Shown piece by piece: positions 27,134 to 36,227 of a stretch of DNA of 64,000 bases. Within the stretch, counting starts at the first letter, position 1; each line of letters opens with the position of its first letter. Below the pieces are notes generated by a model that saw nothing but the letters and a program-made list of their open reading frames with translations, did not search any database and was not told where the DNA came from. The translations under genes and the position numbers were made by a program. This stretch comes from Candidatus Methylomirabilota bacterium. Lineage in GTDB: Bacteria > Methylomirabilota > Methylomirabilia > Rokubacteriales > CSP1-6. Location: NCBI GenBank assembly GCA_035764725.1, contig DASTYT010000046.1:50275-114274 (forward strand), read 5' to 3'.

Positions 27134-28057
27134 ATGGAGCTCGAGGCGCGCCTGCGGGCCTTCGCCGCGTTCGCTCGCCGCCGTTCATTCTCCGCGGCGG
27201 CGGCGGAGCTACGGATCAGTCAGCCCGCGGTGTCCAAGCATATAGCGGATGTGGAGCGGGAGGCGGGAGTGCGACTGGTCGTACGGGGGACACGGGGTGG
27301 GGCGCTTACGCCAGCCGGGGAATTCCTGGCGAGTCCTGTGCTCCGAGCCCAAGCGCTGCTTGCGCAGGCATCCCGAGGTATCGGCGAATTCCGCGAGCCA
27401 GTCACCGGTGCGCTGACCGTCGTCGCGTCGGGCGTCCCGGCGACGTACCTCTTGCCTGAGACCGTTGTCGCGTTCCAGCGTGCGCATCCGGGGGTGCGCG
27501 TCAGTATCGTGTCTGGAAACTCGGCACGAACGATGGACGCGTTACGTTCGCACCGCGCCGAGCTCGGCGTGGTCGGCGGGTTCGCCGCCGCGCCGGAGAT
27601 CGAAGCGGAGCCGCTCGTCGAGGAGGAGATCGTGGTGGTGGGGCCCCCCGGGCAAGACGGCCGCTGGATACCCCGGCGCGAGGCAGAAGGGGCCACCTGG
27701 ATCGCGCTCTCCGAGGGCTCGGCGACCCGGGCGACGGTCGAGGCGGCGTGGGCCGACCTCGGTATCACGGCCAGTCATCGCCTCGAGCTACCGAGCTGGG
27801 AGGCCGTGAAGCTGGCGGTGGCCCGCGGCGATGGCCTGGCCGGCCTAAGCGAGTTCACGGTGGCCGGTGAGATCCGGGCCGGCACCCTTGGTGTCCTTCG
27901 GCTGCGCGGGTGGAAGGTGCGGCGGATGATCTCGATCGTTCGGCATCGGGACGCTGTGCTCACACCATCGGCGCGCGAATTCGTGGCCATGTTGCATGCG
28001 CGATGGCACCGTCGACCGCAGCGGCGACGTCGCACTAGGTCATCGGGAGGACGATGA
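27134..28057 (+). CDS. LysR-type transcriptional regulator
   Basis: 307 residues. The N-terminal winged helix-turn-helix is clear (LRAFAAFARRRSFSAAAAEL, RISQPAVSKHIADVE), followed by a type 2 periplasmic-binding-like effector domain beginning GALTVVASGVPATYLLPETV. Divergent from the phosphodiesterase with 136 bases between start codons, the classic LysR arrangement, so that gene is the best target candidate. Like the phosphodiesterase gene, its 5' part appears less GC-rich than the surroundings. Confidence 0.9.
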   Translation: MELEARLRAFAAFARRRSFSAAAAELRISQPAVSKHIADVEREAGVRLVVRGTRGGALTPAGEFLASPVLRAQALLAQASRGIGEFREPVTGALTVVASGVPATYLLPETVVAFQRAHPGVRVSIVSGNSARTMDALRSHRAELGVVGGFAAAPEIEAEPLVEEEIVVVGPPGQDGRWIPRREAEGATWIALSEGSATRATVEAAWADLGITASHRLELPSWEAVKLAVARGDGLAGLSEFTVAGEIRAGTLGVLRLRGWKVRRMISIVRHRDAVLTPSAREFVAMLHARWHRRPQRRRRTRSSGGR

Positions 28058-28070
28058 CGGGGGAGGCGAG

Positions 28071-29321
28071 CTAGCCCGGGCCACGAACCGGCAGGGTCAC
28101 CACGAAGCCCGTCCGGGCTCCCACGCGGCCGAGATAACGTGCCTCGCCCCCGTGCCGGCGCGCGATCTGGCGCACCAGGGCCAGCCCCAGTCCCGTGCCC
28201 GCGCCGGTGTCGCCGCCGAGGCGCCGGAAGGGACGGAACACGTCCTCGCGCTCGGCGTCGGGGACCCCCGGCCCGTGGTCCAGCACCGTCAGCTCGGCGT
28301 GGGCGTCCGCGGCGCGGACGCGCGCCTCGACCGGGGGCGCCCCGTGGCGCTGGGCATTGTCCACGAGGTTGCGGATCAGGCGGCGAAACAGCCGGGGATC
28401 GCCGCGCACGACGACCGGCTGTCCCTCCACGGCGACGTCCTCGTAGCGGGCGCACTCCTCGCTGACCAGCGCGAGGAGATCCACGTCCTCATCGGCCTCA
28501 CGCTCCGTCACGGCGTCGAGGCGGCTGGCGAGGAGGAGGTCGTCGATCAGGGCGTCCAGCTCGGCGATGTCGCGGGCGAGATCGCGGCGGCGGTCCGCAT
28601 CGGCGCCGGGCCCGAGCAGCTCCACCGCCATACGGATGCGCGTGAGCGGCGTGCGCAGCTCGTGGGAGGCATGCGCCAGCAGCGTCTTGTGGGCGCCCAC
28701 CAGCGCTTCGATGCGGCCAGCGGCGCGATTGAAGCTCTCGGCCAGCCGCGCCACCTCGTCGCGTCCCTCCACCCGCACGCGCGCGGCGAGATTCCCGGCG
28801 CCGAGCGACTCGACGCCCGTCTGCAGCCGCTCGAGCCGGGCGGTGAGGCGCCGCGCGACCGGATAGGCGGCGATGCCCACGGCGAGCGCGAGCAGCCCGA
28901 GGGTGAGGAGGAACGGCGCCCCGTGGGGCCGGTGCGGGGCATGCATGCGCGCCACCAGCCACCGGCCGTCGCGCAGGTGCACGGCGCCGGTTGGCGGTCC
29001 CCACGCGCGCAGCCAGCCGCCGCGCTCGCGATCCGGGTCGGGCACGGGCAGGGGCTGGCCGACGGCGGCGAGCGGGCGGCGATCGGCGGCGAAGAGGGCG
29101 ACGTCGGCGCGGAGATTGGCGGCCAGCCGCTCAAGCGCCGCCTGCTGCTCGGCGGCGGGGGCGTCGGCGCGCGGCAGCACGTTCTCCGCGAGCACGGCCG
29201 CGGTGTCGAAGCCGGCGCCGCTTCCATCCCCGAGCAGGCGCCAGACGACGGCCGCCGCGACGGCAAAGACGATCAGGCTCGCCAGAACTGCGAGGTAAAT
29301 ACGGAGGTAAAGTCGGCGCAT
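28071..29321 (-). CDS. Sensor histidine kinase (CpxA/RstB-like)
   Basis: 416 residues: membrane helix (about 8-30), a periplasmic region of ~105 residues, second helix (about 136-155), HAMP linker (to ~205), HisKA with phospho-acceptor H220 (LLAHASHELRTPLTRIR), then a HATPase with NLVDNAQRHG, DHGPGVP and GTGLGLALV (N, G1 and G2 boxes). The ATG shares one base with the stop of the response regulator gene (TGATG); a TTG one codon earlier is less likely. Order CpxP-like, regulator, kinase and the presence of a Spy/CpxP-like protein suggest an envelope-stress sensor. Confidence 0.92.
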   Translation of the reverse strand: MRRLYLRIYLAVLASLIVFAVAAAVVWRLLGDGSGAGFDTAAVLAENVLPRADAPAAEQQAALERLAANLRADVALFAADRRPLAAVGQPLPVPDPDRERGGWLRAWGPPTGAVHLRDGRWLVARMHAPHRPHGAPFLLTLGLLALAVGIAAYPVARRLTARLERLQTGVESLGAGNLAARVRVEGRDEVARLAESFNRAAGRIEALVGAHKTLLAHASHELRTPLTRIRMAVELLGPGADADRRRDLARDIAELDALIDDLLLASRLDAVTEREADEDVDLLALVSEECARYEDVAVEGQPVVVRGDPRLFRRLIRNLVDNAQRHGAPPVEARVRAADAHAELTVLDHGPGVPDAEREDVFRPFRRLGGDTGAGTGLGLALVRQIARRHGGEARYLGRVGARTGFVVTLPVRGPG

Positions 29322-30007
29322 CAATCCTGCTGGCGCGCGAACACGTACCCGGCGCCCCGCACCGTGAGGAGGCGGCGCGGCCGCCTGGGATCGTCCTCGA
29401 TGGCGGCGCGGATGCGCGAAACGTGGACGTCGATCGAGCGGTCGAAGGCCTCGAGCGCCTCGCCCCGGACGAGGTCCATGAGGGCGTCCCGTGACAGGAC
29501 CCGGCCCGCCCGTTCGGCCAGCGCCTGCAGCAGCGCGAACTGATGCGCGGTGAGCACGCGTTCCGCCCCGGCCACGCGCACGCTCCGGGCCTCCCGATCG
29601 ATCTCGAGCCGGCCGAAGCGCAGGACGCGCGAGGCGGCGGCCGCCGGGCCCCGGCGGAGGATGGCGCGGAGCCGCGCCAGCAGCTCGCGCGGCTCGAAGG
29701 GCTTGGGCAGATAGTCATCGGCGCCCATCTCGAGCCCCACGACGCGATCCATGGGCTCGCCCCGCGCGGTGAGCATGAGCACCGGGGTCTGCGAGAACGC
29801 GCGAAGCTCCCGGCACACGTCGAGCCCGTCCATGTCGGGCAGGGTGAGGTCGAGGACCACAGCCTCGTGAGGCTCGCGCCCGAGCCGGATGAGCCCCTCG
29901 CGACCGCTCCCGGCCACGCTCATGGAGAAGCCCGCCTCGCCGAGATACCTGGAGAGCATCTCGGCGAGGCGGCGATCGTCCTCGATCAGGAGGATCCGCG
30001 GCCCCAC
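29321..30007 (-). CDS. OmpR-family response regulator (CpxR/RstA-like)
   Basis: 228 residues from GTG. The receiver holds the acidic pair EDD at 9-11, phospho-acceptor D53 (VVLDLTLPDMDG) and the Lys in YLPKPFEP; the C-terminal winged helix (RVLRFGRLEIDREARSV..., LTAHQFALLQALAERAGRVLSRDALMD) binds DNA. It lies 10 bases downstream of the Spy/CpxP-like gene and is coupled to the kinase gene. It probably recognises the direct repeat upstream of the operon, giving autoregulation. Confidence 0.92.
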   Translation of the reverse strand: MGPRILLIEDDRRLAEMLSRYLGEAGFSMSVAGSGREGLIRLGREPHEAVVLDLTLPDMDGLDVCRELRAFSQTPVLMLTARGEPMDRVVGLEMGADDYLPKPFEPRELLARLRAILRRGPAAAASRVLRFGRLEIDREARSVRVAGAERVLTAHQFALLQALAERAGRVLSRDALMDLVRGEALEAFDRSIDVHVSRIRAAIEDDPRRPRRLLTVRGAGYVFARQQD

Positions 30008-30017
30008 ATGCCCAAGT

Positions 30018-30563
30018 CTACCCGCGGGGGTCGTGGCGACGGGCCATGTGCTCCCCGAGCGCCTTGCGCTGCTCGGGGGTCAGCACGTCGGCCACGTCAG
30101 CAAGGGCGCTGGCAAGACGTTTCGATGCCTGCTCGGCGAGCGCCAGCTGATTGGCGCGCAGCGACTCGATGGCGGCCCGGTCGATGGTGGGCTGCGTGAG
30201 CAGCGCGACCGCCTGATCGCGGGCGGCGTGGAGCCGGTCGTGGAGCGGCAGGAGGTCGCGGGCGGCCGCCTTCACGATGGGCGCCAGCGCCTGCTTCTGG
30301 GCCTCGGTGGCGTCGATCTCCACGTAGAAATGCTTGAGCATCCGGTCGAGATGCGCGTCCAGGTGCGCCGGATCCATGGCCCCGTGCATGAAGCCGCCGC
30401 GATGCCAGGCGCCGAAGCCGCCGACATGGGCATAGGCCTTGAGCCCGACCACGGCGCCGAGGGCAGCGACGGCGGTCGCGATGGCGGCCCACCGGAACAA
30501 GCGCCGGCGCGAGGGCGCAGGCGAGGACTGGGGAGGCTGGGGAGTCGTGGTGCTGTCCGTCAT
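30018..30563 (-). CDS. Spy/CpxP-like periplasmic protein
   Basis: 181 residues behind AAGGAGA. A short Pro/Ser-rich N-terminus with RRR precedes one hydrophobic segment (WAAIATAVAALGAVVGL), so it is exported or membrane-tethered. The mature part is helical with TEAQKQALAPIV and LTPEQRKALGEHMARRH, the two LTxxQ-type repeats of Spy/CpxP proteins, and a Gly/His-rich start that might bind metal. Such proteins are ATP-independent chaperones or dampen a Cpx-type sensor. First gene of the operon with the regulator and kinase. Confidence 0.82.
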   Translation of the reverse strand: MTDSTTTPQPPQSSPAPSRRRLFRWAAIATAVAALGAVVGLKAYAHVGGFGAWHRGGFMHGAMDPAHLDAHLDRMLKHFYVEIDATEAQKQALAPIVKAAARDLLPLHDRLHAARDQAVALLTQPTIDRAAIESLRANQLALAEQASKRLASALADVADVLTPEQRKALGEHMARRHDPRG

Positions 30564-30616
30564 GGCTGTCTCCTTTTCCGGGATTGATCCCGTGGAGAAG
30601 AGCCTGGCCCCCGCGC

Positions 30617-30653
30617 GTGAACGGGGAATGTGCGGAACGTAAAGTTTTGTGAA
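30617..30653. promoter_or_regulatory. Candidate CpxR-type direct repeat operator
   Basis: GTAAA (30639-30643), five bases, then GTGAA (30649-30653) closely matches the CpxR consensus GTAAA-N5-GTAAA, reading on the + strand. A further GTGAA sits at 30617-30621. The site is 76-90 bases upstream of the Spy/CpxP-like start and is markedly AT-richer than its surroundings. Binding by the adjacent regulator is inference. Confidence 0.45.
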
Positions 30654-30663
30654 GCCGCGCGCC

Positions 30664-33042
30664 TCAGCGGCGCGCCGCCTGGATGGCCCGCCACACGCGC
30701 TCGGGCGTGGCCGGCATCTCCAGGTGCTCCACCCCGAGCTCGGCGAGGGCGTCCACGATGGCGTTCACCACCGCGGCCAGCGCGGGCGTCGTGCCGCCCT
30801 CGCCGCCGCCCCGCAGCCCCAGCGGGTTCGAGGTGGAGGGCACCTCGCTGATCTCGGTGGCGAGCGGCGGGAGCTGATCCGCGCGGGGCAGCGCGTACTC
30901 CATGAAGGTCGCCGCCCGCTGCTGGCCCGCCTCGTCGTAGTCGCAGAGCTCCCACAGCGCCTGCCCCACGCCCGCCGCGATGCCCCCGTGGGTCTGCCCG
31001 TGCAGGATGAGGGGATTCACGGCGCGGCCCACGTCGTCCACCGTGGTGTAGCGCACGATCTCGACCACGCCGGTCTCCGCGTCCACCTCGACCTCGCACA
31101 CCGCCGAGCCGTAGGGGAACGAGGGCACCGGCATTGTCTCGTCGCTGGCGCCTGCGAGGGGACCGCGCAGCGCGGGCGGCGCATCCGTGCGTAAGGCCGC
31201 CGTGGCGATCGCGGCGAGCTCGACGGTGCGTGAGGTGCCCCGCACGGCGAAGCGGCCGGCCGCGAAGACGATGTCGGCAGGCGCCGCCTCGAGGAGCCAT
31301 GCGGCGAGGACGGCGCCGCGCGCCACCAGCGCGTCGGCGGCTCGAGCCATCACCACGGCGCCGAGGCGCATGGAGCGGCCCGAGTGCGAGCCGCCGCCCA
31401 CGGGCGCGCGCTCGGTGTCGCCGGTGACGAGGTGCACGCGCGGGAGTGAGACGCCCAGCCACTCCGCCACGAGCTGAGCGAAGCTCGTCTCGTGACCTTG
31501 GCCGGCGGACAGCGTGCCAAGGACGACCTCGACCGCGCCATCGGGGCGCGCCGTGATCTCCGCCCGCTCGCGCGGGGCGCCGGTGTTCAGCTCGATGTAG
31601 TTGGCGAGGCCGATGCCGCGCTGGCGCCCGCGGCGGCGCGCCTCGGCCCGCCGCGCCTCGAAGCCGGCCCAGTCCGCGAGCGCAACCACGCGGTCCTGCG
31701 CCGCCCCGTAGTCGCCGCTGTCGTACACGAGGCCCAGCGGGTTCGTGTGCGGCATGGCCTCGCGCGGGATCAGGTTCCGGCGGCGGAGCGTCACGCGATC
31801 GAAGCCATGGCGCCGCGCCGCGAGGTCGATGAGGCGCTCGATCACGAACATCACCTCCGGCCGTCCCGCGCTCCGGTAGGGGGTGGTGGGGGCGGTGTTG
31901 GTGAGGACGGCGCGCCCGTCCATGAGCGCCGTCGAGATCCGGTACACGCTCGGGAGCACGCCGATGCCCTTGGCGAGAGGGATGAACGACACGGCGTGCG
32001 CGCCGACATTGCTGGTATTGGCGCCGCGCAGCGCGAGGAAGGCGCCGTCGCGGTCGAGGGCCAGCGAGACCTCGGCATGCAGATCGCGGCTCTGATAGTC
32101 GGTGAGCAGGGCCTCCGTCCGATCGCAGGTCCACTTGACCGGGCGGCGCAGGCGCCGCGCCGCCCAGGCGACGAGGCTGAACTCCGGATAGGAGCTGTTG
32201 CGGGTGCCGTAGTTGCCGCCTACGTCGCCCGCGATCACGCGCACGGCATCTTCCGCCACGCCGAGGGTGCCGGCGAGATCGGCGCGGCAGCGCTGGACGC
32301 CGCCCGAGCCCGCGTGAAGCGTGTACCGTCCGGTCGCTTCGTCGTAGGACGCCAGCGCGGTGCGCGGCTCCATGGGCACGCCCGTGACGCGGTTGATGCG
32401 CGTGGTCAGGGTCACCACGTGCGCGGCCCGGGCGAACGCGGCGTCGGTGGCCGCCCGGTCGCCGACCCGCGAGTCCACGCAGACGTTGCCGGGACACTCG
32501 GGATAGAGGGCGGGCGCGTCCGCCGCGACGGCGGCGGCGGCCGTGGTCACCGCGGCGAGCGGCGCCCAGTCGACCCGCACGCGGTCCGCCCCGTCGCGCG
32601 CCGCCGCCGCTGTCTCGGCGACGACCATCGCCACCGGCTCGCCGACAAAGCGAGCCCGGTCGGCGGGGAGGGGCAGATGCGGGGCCACGAAGAACTCCGA
32701 GCCGTCACGGCTTCGTAGCGGCACCTCGTGCGGATTCGTCGGGACAGGACGATGCGGGATGGGCCGGAGCCCGTCGGCGGCCGCGTCGGCCCCGGTGAGC
32801 ACCGCGAGCACGCCGAGGACGCCGAGCGCGGCGGCCGCGTCGATGGCACCGATCCGCGCATGCGGGTGCGGCGAGCGTACGAAGGCGGCGTGGGCCTGGC
32901 CGGGCAGATTCACGTCGTCGCCGAAGCGACCGGCGCCGGTGAGAAGGCGGGGGTCTTCCTTCCGCCGCACAGGCTTGCCGATGCCGTCGGGCGCGGCGTG
33001 CGTCCGTGACGCGAGGAACGAGGGTGGCGCGACGCCGTCCAT
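30664..33042 (-). CDS. Xanthine dehydrogenase family molybdopterin-binding subunit (orphan)
   Basis: 792 residues from the ATG at 33042; an open extension further upstream overlaps the AraC gene and is not conserved. The start reads IGKPVRRKEDPRLLTGAGRF. Cofactor motifs: GGNYGTR (about 275, in place of GGGFG), PYRSAGRPE (about 387), SAGQGHETSFAQ and GGGEGGTTPA with the active-site Glu (about 745). It should hydroxylate an aldehyde or heterocycle. The FAD and iron-sulfur subunits are absent nearby, so it depends on partners elsewhere. It lies 14 bases downstream of an AraC regulator, its likely controller. Confidence 0.87.
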   Translation of the reverse strand: MDGVAPPSFLASRTHAAPDGIGKPVRRKEDPRLLTGAGRFGDDVNLPGQAHAAFVRSPHPHARIGAIDAAAALGVLGVLAVLTGADAAADGLRPIPHRPVPTNPHEVPLRSRDGSEFFVAPHLPLPADRARFVGEPVAMVVAETAAAARDGADRVRVDWAPLAAVTTAAAAVAADAPALYPECPGNVCVDSRVGDRAATDAAFARAAHVVTLTTRINRVTGVPMEPRTALASYDEATGRYTLHAGSGGVQRCRADLAGTLGVAEDAVRVIAGDVGGNYGTRNSSYPEFSLVAWAARRLRRPVKWTCDRTEALLTDYQSRDLHAEVSLALDRDGAFLALRGANTSNVGAHAVSFIPLAKGIGVLPSVYRISTALMDGRAVLTNTAPTTPYRSAGRPEVMFVIERLIDLAARRHGFDRVTLRRRNLIPREAMPHTNPLGLVYDSGDYGAAQDRVVALADWAGFEARRAEARRRGRQRGIGLANYIELNTGAPRERAEITARPDGAVEVVLGTLSAGQGHETSFAQLVAEWLGVSLPRVHLVTGDTERAPVGGGSHSGRSMRLGAVVMARAADALVARGAVLAAWLLEAAPADIVFAAGRFAVRGTSRTVELAAIATAALRTDAPPALRGPLAGASDETMPVPSFPYGSAVCEVEVDAETGVVEIVRYTTVDDVGRAVNPLILHGQTHGGIAAGVGQALWELCDYDEAGQQRAATFMEYALPRADQLPPLATEISEVPSTSNPLGLRGGGEGGTTPALAAVVNAIVDALAELGVEHLEMPATPERVWRAIQAARR

Positions 33043-33056
33043 GCGATCCGGGCGCC

Positions 33057-34070
33057 TCAGCGCCGGCGAAGCCGTGGTAGCGCGGCGGCGCCCACGCCCT
33101 GTCGCCGCCGCCACTCGGCCGGCGGCATACCAGTGGCCCGCCGGAACGCGCGGCTGAACGCCGCCTCCGAGTCATAGCCGACATCGAGCGCCACCGCCGC
33201 GACCTTGGCGTCGCCGTCGGCGAGCCGCCGCGCCGCCAGCTGCATGCGCCAGCTCGTGAGGTACTGCATGGGTGGGCGGCCGACGAACTGCGTGAAGCGC
33301 TCGGCGAGCGCGGACCGGGAGATGCCCACCTCGCGGGCCAGCTCGTGCAGGCTCCACGGGCGCGACGGGACCTCGTGCAGACGCGCGAGGGCGCGGCCAA
33401 CGACCGGATCGCGCAGGCCCGCCAGCCATCCCGCGTGCCGGCCCGCCGTCGAAGCCAGATGCCGGCGCAGCAGCTCCACGAACATCAGCTCGCTGAGACG
33501 CAGGCGCATGCAGTCGCCGCCCGCGCGGGTCTGCCGCGACTCCGCGATCGTGAGGTCCAGCAGGCGCGCCAGCGCGTTGTCGGCGCCGGCGTCGGCGCGG
33601 CGCACGTGCAGCAGCCGGGGCAGCGTCGCGAGCAGCGGGTTGTAGGGCCGCACGTCGCAGGCGAGGAAGCCGCAGACGAGGTGGAGCATGTCCCGCCCCC
33701 CTCCATCCTCGACGACGCGAAAGGGAAGCTGACCGCGCGCCATCGCCCGCATGAATTCGACCACCTCGACGGCCGACGGCCCGCGGCCGCGATCCCGCTC
33801 GATCGACATCACGTACGGATCACCGCGCGGGAACACGAGCACGTCGCCCGCCTCCAGGCGCGTCGGCGCGCCATCGGGCAAGAGGCGGCCCCAGCAGGCG
33901 CCGTCGGTGATCACATGATAGGAGATCACACGCTGCGCCCCCGGCAGCACCGCGGGGGCGAGCACGGCGCCGTCGGGCATCGCGATCTCCCACGGCGCGC
34001 GCGCCTCGACGAGGAAGTACACCGCGCCGGTGAGGCGCACGGTACGGAGCACGTCGGAGAGCACGTCCAC
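33057..34070 (-). CDS. AraC-family transcriptional regulator (cupin_6 type)
   Basis: 337 residues from the GTG at 34070, chosen because GGAGG lies 8 bases upstream and relatives begin at VDVLSDVLRTVRLTGAVYF; an open frame continues to a GTG at 34202 but adds only Ala-rich sequence. The N-terminal half is the AraC-type cupin sensor; the C-terminal half has two helix-turn-helices (WSLHELAREVGISRSALAERFTQFVG and VAAVALDVGYDSEAAFSRAFRRATG). Probably controls the downstream molybdenum hydroxylase gene and possibly the divergent methyltransferase gene. Confidence 0.86.
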   Translation of the reverse strand: MDVLSDVLRTVRLTGAVYFLVEARAPWEIAMPDGAVLAPAVLPGAQRVISYHVITDGACWGRLLPDGAPTRLEAGDVLVFPRGDPYVMSIERDRGRGPSAVEVVEFMRAMARGQLPFRVVEDGGGRDMLHLVCGFLACDVRPYNPLLATLPRLLHVRRADAGADNALARLLDLTIAESRQTRAGGDCMRLRLSELMFVELLRRHLASTAGRHAGWLAGLRDPVVGRALARLHEVPSRPWSLHELAREVGISRSALAERFTQFVGRPPMQYLTSWRMQLAARRLADGDAKVAAVALDVGYDSEAAFSRAFRRATGMPPAEWRRRQGVGAAALPRLRRR

Positions 34071-34259
34071 CGCGGGCGCCTCCGCGCCCTCGGACGCGTG
34101 AGCAAGCACCGCGGACGCTCGGGCAAGTAGGCCCCGCGTCCCCGCCCGCGCCGCGGACGGGGCGGCAAGTGATCCGGACGCGGAGTCATGGCGACGCGGC
34201 ACGCCCCGATTCTACACTGCGCGCCAGCCGTGATCGTTCGACACAGGGGAGGAGACGCC

Positions 34260-35072
34260 ATGGAGACCGTGACGAGGGGACTGGTGAGCGCGAGCGCGGC
34301 GGAGGTCTACGAGGAGCTCTACTTGCCCGCCATCTTCCAGGAGTGGGCGCCGCGCATGGCGGAGGCGGCGCGCGTCGCGCCCGGCGACCGCGTGCTCGAC
34401 GTCGCGTGCGGCACCGGCGTGCTCGCGCGCGCGCTCGTGGGGCGCGTCGGGCCGGCCGGCGCGGTGGTGGGCCTCGACGTCAACGACGGCATGCTCGCCG
34501 TCGCCCGGCGGAAAGGACTTGAGATCGAGTGGCGTGCGGGAGCCGCGGAAGCCCTGCCGTTCCCCGATGCCACGTTCGACGCCGTGGTCAGCCAGTTCGG
34601 GTTGATGTTCTTCCAGGACCGCGCGGGCGCCATCGCGGAGATGTTGCGCGTGCTGCGCCCGGGCGGCCGCCTGGCGGTGGCGGTGTGGGACACGCTCGAG
34701 CGGACACCCGGCTATGCGGCCTTCACCGGCCTACTGGACCGGCTGTTCGGCCCCGGCACCGCGGAGGCGCTCCGGTCACCGTTCGTGCTGGGCGACACGG
34801 CGCGCCTCCGCGCCCTCTTCCGCGAGGGCGGCGCGGGCGACGTGGAGATCGCCACGCACGAGGGCGCCGCGCGCTTCCCTTCGCTCGAGACCTGGGTGCA
34901 CGCCGACGTCAAGGGCTGGACCGCCGCCGATCTGATCGACGACGCGGGCTACGCGCGGCTCCTCGACGCGGCCCGGCGGGAGCTGCGTCCGTTCGTGCGC
35001 GAGGACGGGAGAGTGCGGCTCACGCTGCCCGCCCACATCGTCACGACGACACGGGCCGGGGGCGCCGAGTGA
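34260..35072 (+). CDS. Class I SAM-dependent methyltransferase
   Basis: 270 residues behind AGGGGAGGAG. Motif I VLDVACGTGVLA and the acidic end of strand 2 (VVGLDVN) bind SAM; ALPFPDATFDAVVSQFGLMFF and LRVLRPGGRLAVAVW are UbiE/COQ5-like blocks. It methylates an unknown small molecule. Divergent from the AraC regulator and convergent with the MetE-like gene. Product could be a ubiquinone/menaquinone-type or natural-product methyltransferase. Confidence 0.87.
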   Translation: METVTRGLVSASAAEVYEELYLPAIFQEWAPRMAEAARVAPGDRVLDVACGTGVLARALVGRVGPAGAVVGLDVNDGMLAVARRKGLEIEWRAGAAEALPFPDATFDAVVSQFGLMFFQDRAGAIAEMLRVLRPGGRLAVAVWDTLERTPGYAAFTGLLDRLFGPGTAEALRSPFVLGDTARLRALFREGGAGDVEIATHEGAARFPSLETWVHADVKGWTAADLIDDAGYARLLDAARRELRPFVREDGRVRLTLPAHIVTTTRAGGAE

Positions 35073-35090
35073 TGAGGAGTCGAGGGTGGC

Positions 35091-36227
35091 TCAGCCCCAG
35101 AGCTGGCGCGATGCCAGCCGCGCGCCTTCCGCCATCGCCTTGAGCTTCTCCCAGACGATCTCGGGCTCGACGATGGGCGTCGAGCGCGCGAAGGTGCCGA
35201 AGCCGCAGTCCGAGCCGGCGATCACGCGCTCGCGTCCCACCACCTCGGCATAGCGGACGATTCTCTGGGCGACCAGCTCCGGGTGCTCGATGAAGTTGGT
35301 GGTGGAGTCGAGCACTCCGGGGATGAGGACCTTGTCGTCGGGGAGCTTCACGTCCTTGAACACCGCCCACTCGTGCTCGTGGCGGGGGTTGGCGCCCTCC
35401 AGCGAGATCGCGTGGGGCCGCGCCTTGAGGACGACGGGCAGGATCTCGCGGAGCGGGATGTCCCGATGATGCGGGCCTTCATAGTTTCCCCAGCACAGGT
35501 GGATGCGCATGCGCTCCGGCGGGATGTCGCGCACCGCGTGGTTCAGCGCCTCCACGTTGGCGGCGGCGATCTTGACGAAGTCCGCGTTCGACAGCTCGTG
35601 GAACGCCAGGTGCCGGCTCATGGCGAGATCCGGGCAGTCGATCTGGAGCGTCACCCCGGCGCGGGCGATCGCGTCGTACTCCTCCTTCATGACGTCGACC
35701 AAGCGCGCGAGATACGCCTCCCGGGTCGGGTAGTGCTCGTTGCGCAGAAAGTGGGCGATCACGCCCGGTGAGGCCGCGGTCATGAAGCCCTCCGTGGCGC
35801 CGGAGCCGGCGAGGGCGGCCTGGAGGTTGGCGATGTCCCGGCCCACCGCGGCGCGATCCTTCCACTCGATCGGCCCGGTGCAGGAGGGGCGCGAGACGGT
35901 GGAGCGGGGCTCGCGCTTGGCCGCTTCGGGGAAATCGGCCCAGTCGGGGCGGGCGCGCACGAGGCTGGTCCCATCGAAGCCGGTGAGCCGGTGCCGCACA
36001 TAGGTGGAGTAGCCGACCTTGCCCTGCTCGCCGTCGCTCACGAGGTCCACGCCGGCCCCGACCTGCTTGCGCACGATCTCGCCCACCGCCGCGCGCACGC
36101 GCGTCTGGAAGGCGGCCGTCTCGGGGGCAGCGCCCGTGTCGAGCGCCTCGAGGGTGGCGGTGAGGTCGGCGGGCCGGGGTAGGCTTCCCGTGTGCGTGGT
36201 GAGAATGCGGTCGACGCTATGCTTCAT
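35091..36227 (-). CDS. Cobalamin-independent methionine synthase (MetE) C-terminal-domain-like protein
   Basis: 378 residues, the size of stand-alone MetE C-terminal-like enzymes. The zinc-site residues are in place: H243 and C245 (IHLCWGNYEG), E277 (ISLEGANPRHEHE) and C341 (GSDCGFGTF). TTHTGSLPRP at the N-terminus is the family opening. The N-terminal folate-binding half of MetE is missing, so the methyl or other C1 donor differs; such proteins also act as epoxyalkane-CoM transferase-like enzymes. The ATG overlaps the aldolase stop by four bases, so the two are co-translated. Confidence 0.85.
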   Translation of the reverse strand: MKHSVDRILTTHTGSLPRPADLTATLEALDTGAAPETAAFQTRVRAAVGEIVRKQVGAGVDLVSDGEQGKVGYSTYVRHRLTGFDGTSLVRARPDWADFPEAAKREPRSTVSRPSCTGPIEWKDRAAVGRDIANLQAALAGSGATEGFMTAASPGVIAHFLRNEHYPTREAYLARLVDVMKEEYDAIARAGVTLQIDCPDLAMSRHLAFHELSNADFVKIAAANVEALNHAVRDIPPERMRIHLCWGNYEGPHHRDIPLREILPVVLKARPHAISLEGANPRHEHEWAVFKDVKLPDDKVLIPGVLDSTTNFIEHPELVAQRIVRYAEVVGRERVIAGSDCGFGTFARSTPIVEPEIVWEKLKAMAEGARLASRQLWG

